Origin: Podarcis raffonei
Lineage: Eukaryota; Chordata; Lepidosauria; Squamata; Lacertidae
Direction of reading: 5' to 3'
DNA length: 64,000 bases
NCBI RefSeq assembly: GCF_027172205.1
Contig: NC_070607.1
Coordinates: 65,844,831 to 65,908,830 of the forward strand
Below, in pieces: positions 24,001 to 37,507 of this stretch (position 1 is the stretch's first letter; each line of letters begins with the position of its first letter). The position numbers were made by a program, and so were the translations under genes. Under the pieces are notes generated by a model. That model worked only from the letters and a program-made list of their open reading frames with translations. It was not told the DNA's origin and made no database searches.

Positions 24001-25339
24001 CCAAGCATGGAAGATACCACTGTATCTGAAAGGGGTGCAGACTGACAGTTTTTTTTAAAAAGTTTGTGTGATATATCAGCTGAAAGTGCAACACAAAAAT
24101 GTGGTCCAGGTCTTCTTACAGGCACCTATGGGCATTATTCAGCATTTCTACCATTACAAAGCACAGGTCCATCCATGCTCTTCATTCTCCCCTGCCAATT
24201 TATTAGCGTGTCTACCAGTAGGATTCATCTTCTCAGCTCGCTTGCTCAAAGGAAGTAAAAGGATACAGCAGCAAAACTTCCTATACTTCACCTTTTAAAA
24301 AAACATGCAAAAGTACAAACTGGAACCAAGGTCTGTTTGTTAAATATAACTGTCATACTCAAAGGGAAACTATTGCACCATTCGCGTTCTGTCAAATGAA
24401 ATCAACAGACCTGATGCTACCTGTTCATGTGGCATGGACATTGTAGGAATATTTGATTATGAGCTGTGGATATTTATTATTTTTATTTAAAAGGGAAGCA
24501 TCTTTGTACTCTAATATGGTGGGGGGAGAGAGAACTGAACCCTTTGATAACAACTTGAAATATTGGACAAAGAGAAAAGTGACAAAACATTTTAAAACCC
24601 ATTTTGTTTGCTGTAAGAAATGTTCCTTTAGGAGCATAACAAAATAAGAGCAAGTTGGAAGGATTATTTATGTAATTTTTAAGCTTATCAAAGGCTTAGA
24701 TTTAATATGTGCATAGTTGCTGCTGCTGCTGCTTCAAAAAATGCAATAAATCTAATCAGTTTTGTTCTAGATTCCTTGGACCATGTTGCTATTCTGCTAG
24801 TAACAACACAGAACCACAGAGTTGGAAGGTTTATTCAGGTCTTTTACGAGCCGACAAAGAGAAGCTAAATCCAGCCCCCTTTTGGCTACTAGCCTGGTGC
24901 ATGTTTTAATTACCGTGCTGCTAATGATAAGCCATTAAAGGTTACTGAAAACCCTTCAATTTCTCTTTTATCTGGCAAACACCAATGTCTAGGGGGTGCT
25001 CCTGTATAAGTTTATCCAACCTCTGATAATTTTTTAACACAGCAAAACTGTGTTCTACTGAATCGACTGGTCTCATCCAATTTCAGTTCTGTGGCCTAAA
25101 AGCCACTTGCCTGACCGTCTATTCAAACTACTCATATTGGAAAAGCTAATGGCTCAAGCTCTCACTCCTTCCACCTCCTGTGCCCTGCACAACTTAAATA
25201 GGCAATCAGAGCTGCTTTGTGAATCTATTCTTGAGAGTCTGGCTACTGGCACCGGCCTCATCATAAAAGAAGGCTTTCTCCCAACTTGCCTAAGGCTATG
25301 TGGGAATTCAGACCTACCTGGAACTTTCACCTTCGGCAT
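5850..25339 (-). CDS. AMPD1: AMP deaminase 1 (muscle AMP deaminase), 16 coding exons
   Basis: Hydrolyses AMP to IMP and ammonia in skeletal muscle (purine nucleotide cycle; cytosolic, myosin-associated). The joined exons give 2241 nt, 746 residues, close to the 747 of the human protein. Reading order: 25318-25339, 23106-23117, 19602-19779, 18163-18328, 15956-16121, 13992-14211, 13415-13544, 10961-11155, 10638-10769, 10365-10528, 9578-9704, 9011-9174, 7680-7800, 7033-7206, 6789-6899, 5850-6008. Phases match at every join, and all introns are GT-AG. The metal-binding DTHIH (H302, H304), FRPHCGEAG (H571), SHGLN (H594) and SLSTDDP (residues 644-650) motifs of the family are intact. The N-terminus MPKVKVPAEEKQ and the C-terminus IAEGLKSTE favour AMPD1 over AMPD2 or AMPD3. 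Introns carry many repeats, including an antisense L1. No clear AATAAA was found in the 500 bp past the stop, so the 3' end is open. Confidence 0.97.
6631..6686. repeat. 30-bp tandem duplication in AMPD1 intron 15
   Basis: AGATTGTTAGAAGTCTAGAA starts at 6631 and again at 6661. Confidence 0.85.
6789..6899 (-). CDS. AMPD1: AMPD1 coding exon 15
   Basis: 111 nt, 37 codons: [20 protein letters not shown] and [17 protein letters not shown]. Acceptor ccccag, donor GAG|GTATGG. Confidence 0.97.
7033..7206 (-). CDS. AMPD1: AMPD1 coding exon 14 (SLSTDDP signature)
   Basis: 174 nt, 58 codons. [20 protein letters not shown], then [25 protein letters not shown] (residues 644-650) is the PROSITE-type adenosine/AMP deaminase signature with the catalytic/metal Asp pair. 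Confidence 0.97.
7486..7583. repeat. 60-bp tandem duplication in AMPD1 intron 13
   Basis: TCACAAGGCTCCCTTGAAAA begins at 7486 and again, with few changes, at 7546. The duplicated part is about 40 bp long. Confidence 0.8.
7680..7800 (-). CDS. AMPD1: AMPD1 coding exon 13 (catalytic)
   Basis: 121 nt. [20 protein letters not shown] then SHGLNLKK. Carries H571 and E574 of the HCGEAG motif and H594, active-site residues of the adenosine/AMP deaminase superfamily. Donor AAG|GTGAGT. Confidence 0.97.
8808..8932 (+). mobile_element. hAT-type foldback element
   Basis: CAGTGTTTCCTCAAAC and GTTTGAGAAACACTG ends, same family as 36568. The 8-bp flanks match at 6 of 8 positions. AMPD1 intron 12. Confidence 0.7.
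9011..9174 (-). CDS. AMPD1: AMPD1 coding exon 12
   Basis: 164 nt. [20 protein letters not shown], then [20 protein letters not shown]. Acceptor gatttgcag, donor CG|GTGAGT. Conserved catalytic-barrel sequence. Confidence 0.97.
9578..9704 (-). CDS. AMPD1: AMPD1 coding exon 11
   Basis: 127 nt. [20 protein letters not shown] and [17 protein letters not shown]. The acceptor ctctcag before TGATGTG was chosen over a second AG twelve bases further in because only it restores the expected Tyr-Asp-Val-Phe-Arg join. Confidence 0.96.
10365..10528 (-). CDS. AMPD1: AMPD1 coding exon 10
   Basis: 164 nt. [20 protein letters not shown], then [11 protein letters not shown] and [13 protein letters not shown]. 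Acceptor tttcgcag, donor TA|GTAAGT splitting a Tyr codon. The [12 protein letters not shown] block is diagnostic of AMP deaminases. Confidence 0.96.
10638..10769 (-). CDS. AMPD1: AMPD1 coding exon 9
   Basis: 132 nt, 44 codons: [20 protein letters not shown], then SELRDLYL and [11 protein letters not shown]. Donor AAG|GTTAGA, a weaker GT site. The acceptor tgtcacag is preceded by a (CCT)n microsatellite acting as pyrimidine tract. Confidence 0.97.
10779..10800. repeat. (AGG)n microsatellite
   Basis: Seven AGG units on the plus strand, hence (CCT)7 on the AMPD1 transcript, 10-31 nt upstream of the exon 9 boundary. Confidence 0.9.
10961..11155 (-). CDS. AMPD1: AMPD1 coding exon 8 (first metal-binding motif)
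   Basis: 195 nt, residues 299-363. Opens with [20 protein letters not shown], which holds the HxH zinc ligands (H302, H304). Ends MHPYDL-type sequence and VDSLDVHA before donor GTAAGTCC. Confidence 0.97.
11709..11795 (-). repeat. LINE 3' tail, reverse, with (TTA)n
   Basis: (TTA)n then ATTTATATACCGCCCTATAC and CTCAGGGCAGTTCACATAAT, the complement of a CR1/L2-type tail. AMPD1 intron 7, beside the L1. Confidence 0.6.
11924..13362 (+). mobile_element. 5'-truncated L1-clade LINE, antisense in AMPD1 intron 7
   Basis: An exact 14-bp target-site duplication (agagatcagccact) flanks the element at 11910-11923 and 13363-13376, and it ends in an A-rich tail. The open frame up to 12753 reads as the C-terminal part of an L1 ORF2: [20 protein letters not shown] then [20 protein letters not shown]. 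Homologous sequence continues in another frame after about 12720 ([17 protein letters not shown], then ARILIAQNW), so there is at least one frameshift, plus a stop near 12900. Only the distal ORF2 and 3'UTR are present. The open stretch upstream of 11924 is host intron, not element. The perfect TSD and long open frame suggest a fairly recent insertion. Confidence 0.85.
13415..13544 (-). CDS. AMPD1: AMPD1 coding exon 7
   Basis: 130 nt. [20 protein letters not shown] followed by [20 protein letters not shown] and CRK. Donor AAG|GTGAGG. The downstream intron (11156-13414) carries the L1 insertion. Confidence 0.96.
13992..14211 (-). CDS. AMPD1: AMPD1 coding exon 6
   Basis: 220 nt. Contains [20 protein letters not shown], the GVVYIYADK strand and [20 protein letters not shown]. 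Acceptor gattttag, donor GT|GTAAGT. Splits the valine of AQGPV with exon 7. Confidence 0.96.
14727..14858 (+). mobile_element. hAT-type foldback element, old
   Basis: CAGGGCTAGCCAAC-like start, the family core CTGGACTACAGCTCCCACCA, the complement GATGGGAGTTGAAGTCCAAG, and an ending in GGCTATCCCTG. Degraded. AMPD1 intron 5. Confidence 0.6.
15580..15760 (+). mobile_element. Second tRNA-SINE family, AMPD1 intron 5
   Basis: Pol III A box TAGCCCAGTGG (15587-15597) and B box GGTTCGACTTC (15630-15640), followed by a long tRNA-unrelated body (CCAGTCAGTGTAAACAATAC, then AGATGGACCAACAGTCT). This body is a familiar squamate repeat. The tail is degraded. Confidence 0.75.
15956..16121 (-). CDS. AMPD1: AMPD1 coding exon 5
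   Basis: 166 nt, beginning [20 protein letters not shown] and followed by [19 protein letters not shown]. Acceptor tttccacag, donor G|GTAAGTAC. Part of the N-terminal regulatory half that precedes the catalytic barrel. Confidence 0.96.
16242..16545 (+). repeat. Short tandem array derived from an interspersed repeat
   Basis: Four diverged units, about 45-65 bp each, of a CATTTCTCTGATGAAAATAG-type segment, followed by a single-copy part (GGGACATTGTGGGATCAAAT and on to ACACTTGGAGGGTCTG). AMPD1 intron 4. It looks like a local expansion of one end of a common element. Confidence 0.65.
18163..18328 (-). CDS. AMPD1: AMPD1 coding exon 4
   Basis: 166 nt, acceptor cctcctag. Starts with a basic stretch (KKRLLRLK) and ends [16 protein letters not shown] before donor GTCAGT. 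The [11 protein letters not shown] motif is shared by vertebrate AMPDs. Confidence 0.95.
19602..19779 (-). CDS. AMPD1: AMPD1 coding exon 3
   Basis: 178 nt, beginning AA (completes Gln12) and ending AAAAG|GTGAGA. Contains [18 protein letters not shown] and the [16 protein letters not shown] segment typical of the AMPD N-terminal region. The glutamate/serine-rich tail ([11 protein letters not shown]) is less conserved. Confidence 0.95.
21036..21277 (+). mobile_element. Tigger-type MITE, second family
   Basis: 242 bp, ends CAGTCGTACCTTGGTT and its exact complement AACCAAGGTACGACTG, TA on both sides. These ends are typical Tigger TIRs. AMPD1 intron 2. Confidence 0.85.
21301..21332. repeat. (TG)n(CG)n alternating tract
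   Basis: Uninterrupted purine-pyrimidine alternation with a CG-rich centre. AMPD1 intron 2. Confidence 0.85.
22413..22768 (-). mobile_element. tRNA-derived lizard SINE in AMPD1 intron 2
   Basis: Reverse orientation relative to the plus strand, so sense with AMPD1. Close to full length. The plus strand shows the complement of the B box (GGATTCGAACC). Flanks share a short cTTAGTTG-like duplication with one difference. Confidence 0.8.
23106..23117 (-). CDS. AMPD1: AMPD1 coding exon 2, 12-nt microexon
   Basis: Bounded by aaacag and GTGAGT. Its 12 bases supply the last two bases of Ala, then Glu-Glu-Lys and the first base of Gln12, so exons 1 and 3 join in frame. Human AMPD1 also has a 12-nt exon 2, alternatively skipped, whose last base is the c.34C of the common Q12X allele. 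Skipping here would also stay in frame. Confidence 0.9.
25318..25339 (-). CDS. AMPD1: AMPD1 coding exon 1 (start codon)
   Basis: Encodes MPKVKVP plus the first base of an Ala codon: 22 coding nt, the same length as the human coding part of exon 1. Donor is CCAG|GTAGGT. The ATG has A at -3 (gaaaATGC). It was chosen because joining exons 2 and 3 yields MPKVKVPAEEKQTDDAMR, which aligns with mammalian AMPD1. It is the only fitting 22-nt exon seen upstream of exon 2. Confidence 0.88.
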
Positions 25340-25497
25340 TTTCCCTACTACCTCAGGAGAGTCCTGAGAAACCAAGTGTGGCGTGGACGAGTGGAAGAAC
25401 GAAACTGCACAACCACCCAACACTCATTTTACTATTTATCTCTGCTCTTGTAACCCAACTCTCCTCATCTAAAAGGAGTGAAGGAATACGTAGCAGA

Positions 25498-25542
25498 CTA
25501 TTTAAAGCTGCAGCCAGGCAAAGTCTCAGTTGTTAACAGGTG
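25498..25542 (-). promoter_or_regulatory. AMPD1: Candidate AMPD1 muscle promoter: A/T-rich box and two E-boxes
   Basis: About 160 bp upstream of the AMPD1 ATG lies CTATTTAAAG (25498-25507). It is one mismatch from a MEF2 site and also reads as a TATA-like box on the minus strand. It is followed upstream by E-boxes CAGTTG (25527-25532) and CAGGTG (25537-25542). This grouping is typical of muscle promoters, and AMPD1 is a muscle gene. The functional assignment and start site are inferences. Confidence 0.4.
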
Positions 25543-26936
25543 AAGCTACAGGCTTGGGGGTTAACTCTGTTTGTCCCGAGATGCATGGGCAGTAAATTTG
25601 GGAGCTCTGCTCCACCCACCACAAATGAGAGAATGTTGCCAGGATCATGGCCAGGACTGGGTGCTTTTGAGTTGGTCACAGGTGGCACCTATCACTGACT
25701 CTTGAATGGAGACCAGATTACCACAACTATTTGTACTTAATAAAAAAAGTACTGACTTTGCACCACAATCCTTTGGGATATGTTCAACACTGGAACTTAT
25801 CTGCAGCATCCTTTCAAGCAGTTTTTTGCCTCTTCAAAATCTGTATCCATCCAGGCTAGCAGTGGGTATTCTGCTCCCTTAGAGCAAGATTGCATGGCAA
25901 AACTAAGAAATATTGAATCCACCAATACATACCAAATATGTTTAGTGCTTTTTTGAAATGTTATTGTATGGCCTTATATGGCTCCAATCCTTCCTGAGAA
26001 TGGATGCTCAGGTTTCTGTGGTGAACAGGGGTACATTTGTTTCATTTACCCCCTGCTGAACCTACCCCTGTTTTATGATGTTACATTATTTAATGTTATT
26101 GTATTTTATAACTAACTTCAATTAGTATTAGTCATCCTAAGGGCTAGAATGGTGGAATATAAAATCAAATTTTAAAGCAAGGATAGCACAAGAAATGAAT
26201 ATTATGACTACCGAAACAGGGCCAAGTATTTGAGTGGCCTTCCTAAAACGCTGCTTTGCTTCTGATGTACAACCATGACAACTATTTCCAGTCACCAATG
26301 TCTTCTGACCAGGCGCTCCAAATTCCTTATCCCCCATCAATATAACCAAACCTTACAGCCAAGCCCAATGGCTCACTCTTTTGAATGCGCAAACTATCTG
26401 CCCTCTATGGCTATCTATAAAGAGTGCATTTGCTTCTAATCTTTCTGCACTGAATGTCAACGGCATTAAATTTGCATCTGAAACCAAGAATGACCTTCAG
26501 GCTCTACAGTCTTGTTAATTCTCTTTTGAGTTCTTGCGCCTTCTTTTATCCAGAATATCAAATTAACTAGCTAAGCTTCCTTGGGGTCAGAAGGAAAAGG
26601 GTGAACAGAGAATGTGAGGATATGAGCAGAGCAGATAGACCCTTGTGCTCCATGATGGCTGTGTCCCATTGGCAGGCCTTTATTAAAAGTACATTTTCCT
26701 CCTTGGCTGGGAGGTTTCACTGCCTAACTTCTCCTGGCATCCATGTGTATGCAAAAATCCAATAGTTTCAAGACCAAGATTCTTAACCCAAGCAGTTTAG
26801 GCTTCTGCTCTTTTCACGTATGATACCAAGCTGTGGCAGACTTTTTGACATTAGACATTCAGGCTGAAGCTGCTTTTGATGCACAGAACTAGGGTGCTGC
26901 TGAGACCAATGTGTATATAACATTCTGAAACAAGGT

Positions 26937-27323
26937 AAGGTAAAAGGTAAAGGACCCCTGGATGGTAAAGTGCAGTCAAAGGCGACTATGGGGTTGCGGC
27001 ACTCATCTCACTTCAGGCCAACGGAGCCGGCATTTGTCTGCAGACAGCTTTCTGAGTCATGTGGCCAGCATGACTAAACCACTTCTGGCGCAACGGGACA
27101 CCGTGGCGGAAACCAGAGCACATGGAAACGCTGTTTACTTTCCCCGCCACAATGGTACCTATTTATCTACTTGCACTAGTATGCTTTCGAACTGCTAGGC
27201 TGGCAGGAGCTGAGACAGAGCAATGGGAGCTCACCCTGTTGTGGGGATTCAAACCACCAACTTTCTAATCGGCAAGCCCAAGAAGCTCAGTGGTTTAGAC
27301 CACAGCGCCACCCGAGTCCTGTG
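26937..27323 (-). mobile_element. tRNA-derived lizard SINE, full length, reverse
   Basis: Same family as the copy at 36747. Exact 12-bp TSD ctgaaacaaggt at 26925-26936 and 27324-27335. Starts with a GGTAAAGG-type tail on the plus strand and ends at the degenerate B-box head. More diverged than the NRAS copy. Intergenic, about 1.4 kb upstream of the AMPD1 promoter candidate. Confidence 0.85.
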
Positions 27324-28005
27324 CTGAAACAAGGTGGCAACTGAGGACAACGTCAGCTCAGGTACATCTAGGGTTCATACTTTACACTGGGAAAAAGAAA
27401 GCGGGAAGCAAAGGAATGGGAGAAGGGCGCGGCACAGACATTTCCCCAGTGCAATAGTAATTCCTGCATTGCAGGGGGTGGACTAGATGATGCTCACAGT
27501 CACTTCCAACTCTACAATCAGGGTTCAAATGTAAGGTCTCACTCTTGGTGGCACAGCTTCATTTTAATTCAGATATTGCCATGAGTGCTCTGCCTGTGAT
27601 TTTAATTCATAAAAACAAATTGTGACCTTTAGCAGAAGTATGGGAAATGCTGTTTCTGTTTGTACACTCGCACAAATAGTCTATACATCACAGACTAGCT
27701 CTTACTACACTTTCTTGGAGCAACAGCCCTTGTCCAAATCACACTTGCATGTGGTCATATCAGATAACTAAGGGATTGAATTTCCTCTGCGTGGCAAGCA
27801 TTGAAAGCCACCAGCCAGCTCCAGTATTTAGGGAGAAGTAAACATACGTAGATTCTGCTTGCTCCTTTCTGATAAGTTATACCAGGGTAACACACCTGCA
27901 TAAGCTTTAAAGGAGGAATGAGAACTGCTTTTGATAGGTTGTTTTTGACTATGTCACCCCTGAGCATTGGCCATGCTGGCTGAGGCAAGTTCAGCAACAT
28001 CCGGA

Positions 28006-28243
28006 GTCAAAACAAAAAAATTTTTTCCCTTCCAGTAGCACCTTAAAGACCAACTAAGTTAGTTCTTGGTATGAGCTTTCGTGTGCATGCACACTTCTTC
28101 AGATACACATCTGTATCTGAAGAAGTGTGCATGCACACGAAAGCTCATACCAAGAACTAACTTAGTTGGTCTTTAAGGTGCTACTGGAAGGAAAAAAATT
28201 TTTTTGTTTTGACTATGGCAGACCAACACGGCTACCTTTCTGT
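28006..28243 (+). mobile_element. LINE/SINE-type 3' end with inverted 5' part
   Basis: Flanked by aacatccggagt / aacatctggagt, a 12-bp TSD with one difference. The right part ends TATGGCAGACCAACACGGCT, a common squamate repeat tail. The left part is its own complement, giving a palindrome at 28008-28211. Looks like twin-priming inversion of a short retroelement copy. Confidence 0.7.
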
Positions 28244-29084
28244 AACATCTGGAGTGCCACAGGTTTTCCATTCCTACTTTAGAGGAAAGGGATGGGCTCT
28301 TATAGTTACAAAAAAAAAAACCCTCTGCCCATTTAGTGTACCAATTCAACAGTACAGTTCTGTAAGTGTTCTACCCAGCCACTATGATTCAAAGAAAGCC
28401 TGTAGGACATGTCCTGCATAATGTTTTCCTGATTAGTGTTTCTCCTTCCAATGAGCTTCTTTACACTGCTTATAAAGAACCAAATTTCTCCAACAGAGAG
28501 GTAAAACAATGTTCTCATGAAAACCTTTCTGGCTTTGTTGCTTATCATTTTGCAGTACCCACCAAAGTGCATCTTTGCTTTCCCCTTGAGCTCCTGTGAG
28601 AGGAGCTTGCAAATCCCAGAAAATGTGTCAACATGGCAAGCGAGTCTAGGAATTAAAGGTCTCAATGTCCTGGGCACCTAGAAAAGGGGTGGCAAACATC
28701 ACTAAAATCTGAAGACTAAGCACCATATAGGTATTACTCACCTAGGAACAGATAATCCACATTTCTGAGCGACCGCTGGCCCATGTGCAAAAATGTGACT
28801 TCAGGGTAGAAGCAGGCTAGGGTTTGTCATCCATGACAACTAACCCAAAAGAAGTTTTGAATTCACACTGAAGATAAACTGGATCCACTGCGGCCCTTTC
28901 AAAAGCAGAAAGTGCAAGTGCTTGGCAGAGGTAGGATTATAGGCTCTAAATTCCCAACAATAGAAGTCTTGTTTGCCCAGATGGGCTTATCCCACTAATC
29001 AGACTGTGGTCTGTGGACATAGGAGAAATTGTAGCTTTGTGCTCCCTTAGGAAAAGCGATGCCCCTTAAGGTAAAAGAGAAATC

Positions 29085-29262
29085 ATTCATTTATTACATC
29101 CCAGCCTTTCCCCAAGTTGCTCTCCTCAAGGACCTCTGGCTTAGCCTCACAAGCCTGTGAAGACTATGCTGAGTAATAGGCATAATGGCTGACTGGGGAT
29201 TTGAACCCAGATCTCCTCCAGTCTGACATTCTGACCACTACACCATGCTAGCTTTCATATCA
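29085..29262 (+). repeat. MIR-like CORE-SINE
   Basis: CCTCACAAGCCTGTGAAGAC, then GGGATTTGAACCCAGATCTC and TGACCACTACACCATGCTAG. Older copy with a poorly kept core. Confidence 0.7.
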
Positions 29263-29624
29263 GCCTTTACTCAGGAACTTTCCACCATCACCCATGTACA
29301 ACTAATGGAGAATCTCTAGTCCAGCTACAAAGTATGATTTAGGAAGGGGGAAACCCTCTAAGCTGAAGAGAGAACAGGAAACCTAGAGACTTCTCCCACG
29401 AGAGACTTATCTAAAGCAAGTAGGAGGTGAGGATAAAGACAGATAAGTGTAAATCAATTTCCTTACTGTCAGACAGAGTCTACGACACAGCAGCAGGCTT
29501 GCTGTGGCTTGATTGAGTAATATAGGGTTCAGACCAGTTCAGATTACTCCGTCATTACTTATAGATTTACACTGACTTTTAAGCAGGGTCGTAGTTCTTT
29601 GCCACTTAGAAGTTACTACTAGTA

Positions 29625-29705
29625 TCCCAAGGTTGCAAACCGCTTTGAGATTTGTTTCCCCTTTAAAAATATAAAGCAGTATAGAAATGAAATGGATAAT
29701 AAGAA
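29625..29705 (+). repeat. LINE 3' tail
   Basis: GCAAACCGCTTTGAGATTTG then ATAAAGCAGTATAGAAATGA: typical end of a CR1/L2-clade copy. Confidence 0.5.
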
Positions 29706-31069
29706 TTGTGCACACACCGAGGAATAATATTGATGTATTTTAGAATTTTTTTACAAACATTATTTGATTAAAACACAAAATGAGTGAGAAATGGATTACA
29801 TAGTAATAGAGTTGACATTAGTCCTTTGGTGACATTCCATGTTTAAATGCTGGGTTCTGATACTTCATTAAAAAGAGAGCCCATCCAGTGTTGTGCAATC
29901 ATAGCTGAAGCATGCCTTGCTTCCTAGCCAGACAGACTCTACTGCCCCATAATAATAATGGTATTCTGCTGTAGAAAATGAGATTGCCAGTCAGCAAGAG
30001 CAAAACAGTGGCAGAATCAGTTATGTTAGAGACCAATTAAGACAAGACACCTTTTCTACTATCCAAATGGAAGGAAATGGGCAGAGTGTCACTCCCATAA
30101 CTCAAGAACATACAAGGGAGCTTTTCTTCAATTATCTGTAAAATAAGTAGAGATCTTATTAATGTGCACTTTGCCATTTGCTCATGTATATTACTATTAT
30201 TTCTCGTAGCTTATGACCATCCTGTATTATGCTGGAGAATCTGAAGATGCAAGCACCATTGTGAGCATTTTAAAATTATATTTAAACACCCCAGAACTCA
30301 AATTCATCAGGCAGCAAATAGGCACTTTCTTCCCTTTTCAACTCCATATCTGTGCTTTCTCTAACCATTAATTCAGTCACATGCGGCAAAACTGGCCACT
30401 TACAAAGGCACAGAGCAGAGGCAGGCAATGCTGCTGGGTCCCAATTGTCAGCCCACTAGTCAGGGAAGATGGGAAGATGTAACATCTGCAGGGTACCACC
30501 CCTGCCCCCGAGCCAGAAAAATTCAAATAGTATTTTTAAAAACAATACTGCAAATACTTTAAAAAATACTGACCACTAGTTTCAGTTAATCAATTAGGTG
30601 TTCATCAGGGCAAATAATAATAATAATAACAATAACAATAACAATAATTATTATTCTGAAGGTGGAAGAGTGCTTTATCTCTAGAGAATGCAAAGTTAGT
30701 CTAGTGAAGGAATATCATCTGCAGCAACTGGACTCAGATTAACAATGGGTGTGAAACTGGCCAATATCTTCTTCACTGCTGCTTTTTCGCTGGCTAATAT
30801 GCAGAAAGCTTAGCCAGCCATGACACTTAATCTTCAGGCTTCTGCAGACACAACCTTTACATGGTAAATGCAAGTGGAGGGAGACGTCCTAAAGTGGTAC
30901 CAGGACTGCCACTTTTATCTGGCAGTACTCCTATGTTCAACATCCTGAACAGCTACAAGATGAGCAGAAATTCAACAAATACGGCCTTCTCCATCAATGT
31001 ACCTGTTACATTTCTACATGCCATGCAAATAGAAAGGGACATAGGAACTCTGGCCGTAAAAACAAAGGA

Positions 31070-33588
31070 AATGGACTTAAACAATGTACCACTTTATTGC
31101 TTAAGTGATACCAGCCCCTTAAGAAAGGGAGTTCTGTGATGTCTTAAGGCCTAGACCTGATTAACAGTTTACCTAGATGCAAGACATATTAACACCCTCT
31201 CAGAATACTGCACATCTCTGAAATGATACATCATCCTCATATTAGGCAAGAGCAAAGATATTTTAGGAAATAGGTGTCCACCATCTCGCTACTTGTGATT
31301 GCACAGTGATTTCTCCAACTTGGAGCCTGTACAGTAAAATGGCAACGTAATAAAACCACCAATAAATGACTTACGGTCCTGTACTCCATTTCTACTGCAG
31401 TCTGGCCCCCCGCTTAGGAAGAATTTATAAATGCAATAACCACAACATCTAGCAACGACATGTATGTATCAAACAACTACCACAGACAGCACTTTTGTAC
31501 GAATTTCCATCATATCAAGCAAGAACACTTCGGAATCAAGGCAGTTCACACATTCAGTTGCAAAACAGGAACAAGACATGAGAACCAGGATCAAATATTA
31601 TGGCTTTCAAATAAATAGTGGTTATCTAGTCAATCAGCTCTTTTCCCAGCAAATATTCATTTGAACAGAGAATTATGGGGCACATAGGCTCATGAAAAAT
31701 CCAGTTCCAAAGTTCGTAAGGCTGAATACACAGCAGCAATTTACTTCTTTATCCAAGCAGCATCAAACTGTGTGGCTAAATCCCTTTGTGTTCCCCTTTT
31801 GTTCCCCTAGCTCTTTACCTGCAGCTTAACTGCACAGCAGTCACCCGGAAAGAGCTTTCAAAGTATATAATCTTGATGAAGTGTGTTTCCCCCTGGTTCA
31901 TTTTTCACAGATCAAAAATAAAGAGTCTGTGCCTGACAAAGGTGTTGAACGAATTAAAAAAAAAGAGAGAAGTGCATAGAAAGCTGGGGCAGTTCTATCT
32001 TCTCTACATAGCCCTCACAGAGCCATGATTTATGACCGGCATTGGAGTAACTGTTAGTTTTAATATCCACGGCTGTTAACTGGGCCTGGTGAGAGGCACC
32101 AATGGCTTCCAGCATTGTCAAGAAGAGTTAAATGAAATGTATTTAACACTGGAGGATGGCGAATGACTGCTGGAGTTCCCCACAGGTCTTAAAGATCAAT
32201 GTGTATTTCAGTCAAGGGTGCAGAGACGACCTTGTGCATTACTGGGGAGGTGATATAGCTCAATGGCAGAACACATGCTCTGCATGTAGAAGGTTCCACA
32301 TTCAATCCCCTGAAAGTCCTATTAAGAAGGATCAGTGAACAGAGCAGGGAAGGAGGACACTGGAGACCCACTGCAGGTCAAGAGCAGGCAGACCAAGGGT
32401 CTGAGGCAGGTTCAGGTGCTCAAGATGGGACAGTTAGGAACTTTGCAGGGTAAGTTTAAGGCCTGTCCTGCCTTTGCAAATAGGCACTTGGTTATTCAAG
32501 ATCTCTTACTAGAAAGAAAGCCAAGGGCTAGAGGTCAAAATAAGTGCAATAAGTTGGTGTGCTATAGAAATATTTTAGATATACAGTGCAGGGGCATGCT
32601 GCTAGCATTTCCCTGTCCAAAAATGGTGGAGAGACGTCAGGCTTTTCAGTACAGTGTGATCACAATTTTCTCCAGCTTTCCTTCCAGAAACAGGTATATG
32701 GTCCTTTCAAAGTATTCGGCCTCTACAGTTTCACACACCAGTTCCTCTGTTTGAACCTATCCGAGAAAGAGAGGGTGGGGGTGGGGAAATCCCACCACCA
32801 ACAGAGGAGACTTTCTTTGCTTGCTCAGCTGAGCAAAGAGGTAGATGTTCAGAGACATTCTCTTCAGGTGCCGACAGAAAAGAATTAGAACTGGCACCAG
32901 GGTACTGGTGAAATGCAACAGTGGTCTTAAGATTCACCCTCTAGCTGCGCTTTGGCCAGACGTTTTTGACAGCTGAAACAAAGAGATACACTGTGTTAGT
33001 TTTGCTCCACTACATGCTCTATAACAGAAACAGGGCGAAGTTTAAGACTGCCAAAGCAGAGTCCTAGGAGAACTCCACATGCAGCATTAATTTCCAGTGA
33101 ATCAAACCCACAAAAACCAAGAAAGCTATAGAGTTTGCCTAGGATAATGACGCTAGAGCAGAGGGAACAGGCTGTAGGCATTTTATCCCTATCAGAAAGA
33201 CTGTAGTCCAACTGGTAGATTTTTATGTTACTTAAACATCTATTTTTAAAAGAGGCTATAGAGACCTGACACCTATTACATGAACTTTAGCATTAGGAAG
33301 CTACAGCCCCTATGTCAGAGGTTTCCAAAGATTTTTGCCAAGCCCTTTTTGTCTATTTGAGCTTTGTAGGTGCCTGCTTTAAAGATGCAAGCTGACAAGC
33401 CCTTCTTATGAGGCATTCATCTGCATTTTCTCCAGTTTGCCACTCAGCTTTCTGACTCTCGCCGTCTCCTACGCCTACTTTGCAAAACTTGTTTTTATCA
33501 CTGTCCTTCAAAATAAGAGATTTCTTCAAAAACACTGTGCCTTCACGTTTCTCAATCACTTGTTTAGCAGAAACTGCCACCCACCTGG
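31070..33588 (-). other. NRAS: Probable NRAS 3'UTR
   Basis: No competing gene is seen for 2.5 kb past the stop, and mammalian NRAS has a multi-kilobase 3'UTR. A minus-strand AATAAA stands at 31093-31098. The interval includes a tRNA-like SINE fragment near 32.25 kb. The 3' end is an inference from that signal alone. Confidence 0.4.
32246..32330 (+). mobile_element. tRNA-like SINE head fragment
   Basis: A-box-like TAGCTCAATGG (32256-32266) followed by a degenerate B box. It resembles the head of the 15580 SINE. No folded, functional tRNA is claimed: the B box is broken and a body follows. Confidence 0.45.

Positions 33589-37507
<3,919 letters not shown>

Larger units (their letters stand above)
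25543..31069. other. AMPD1-NRAS intergenic region
   Basis: Holds a full-length SINE, the palindromic retroelement copy, a MIR-like SINE and LINE tails. No conserved exon-like stretch or splice-bounded frame was seen. Confidence 0.6.
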
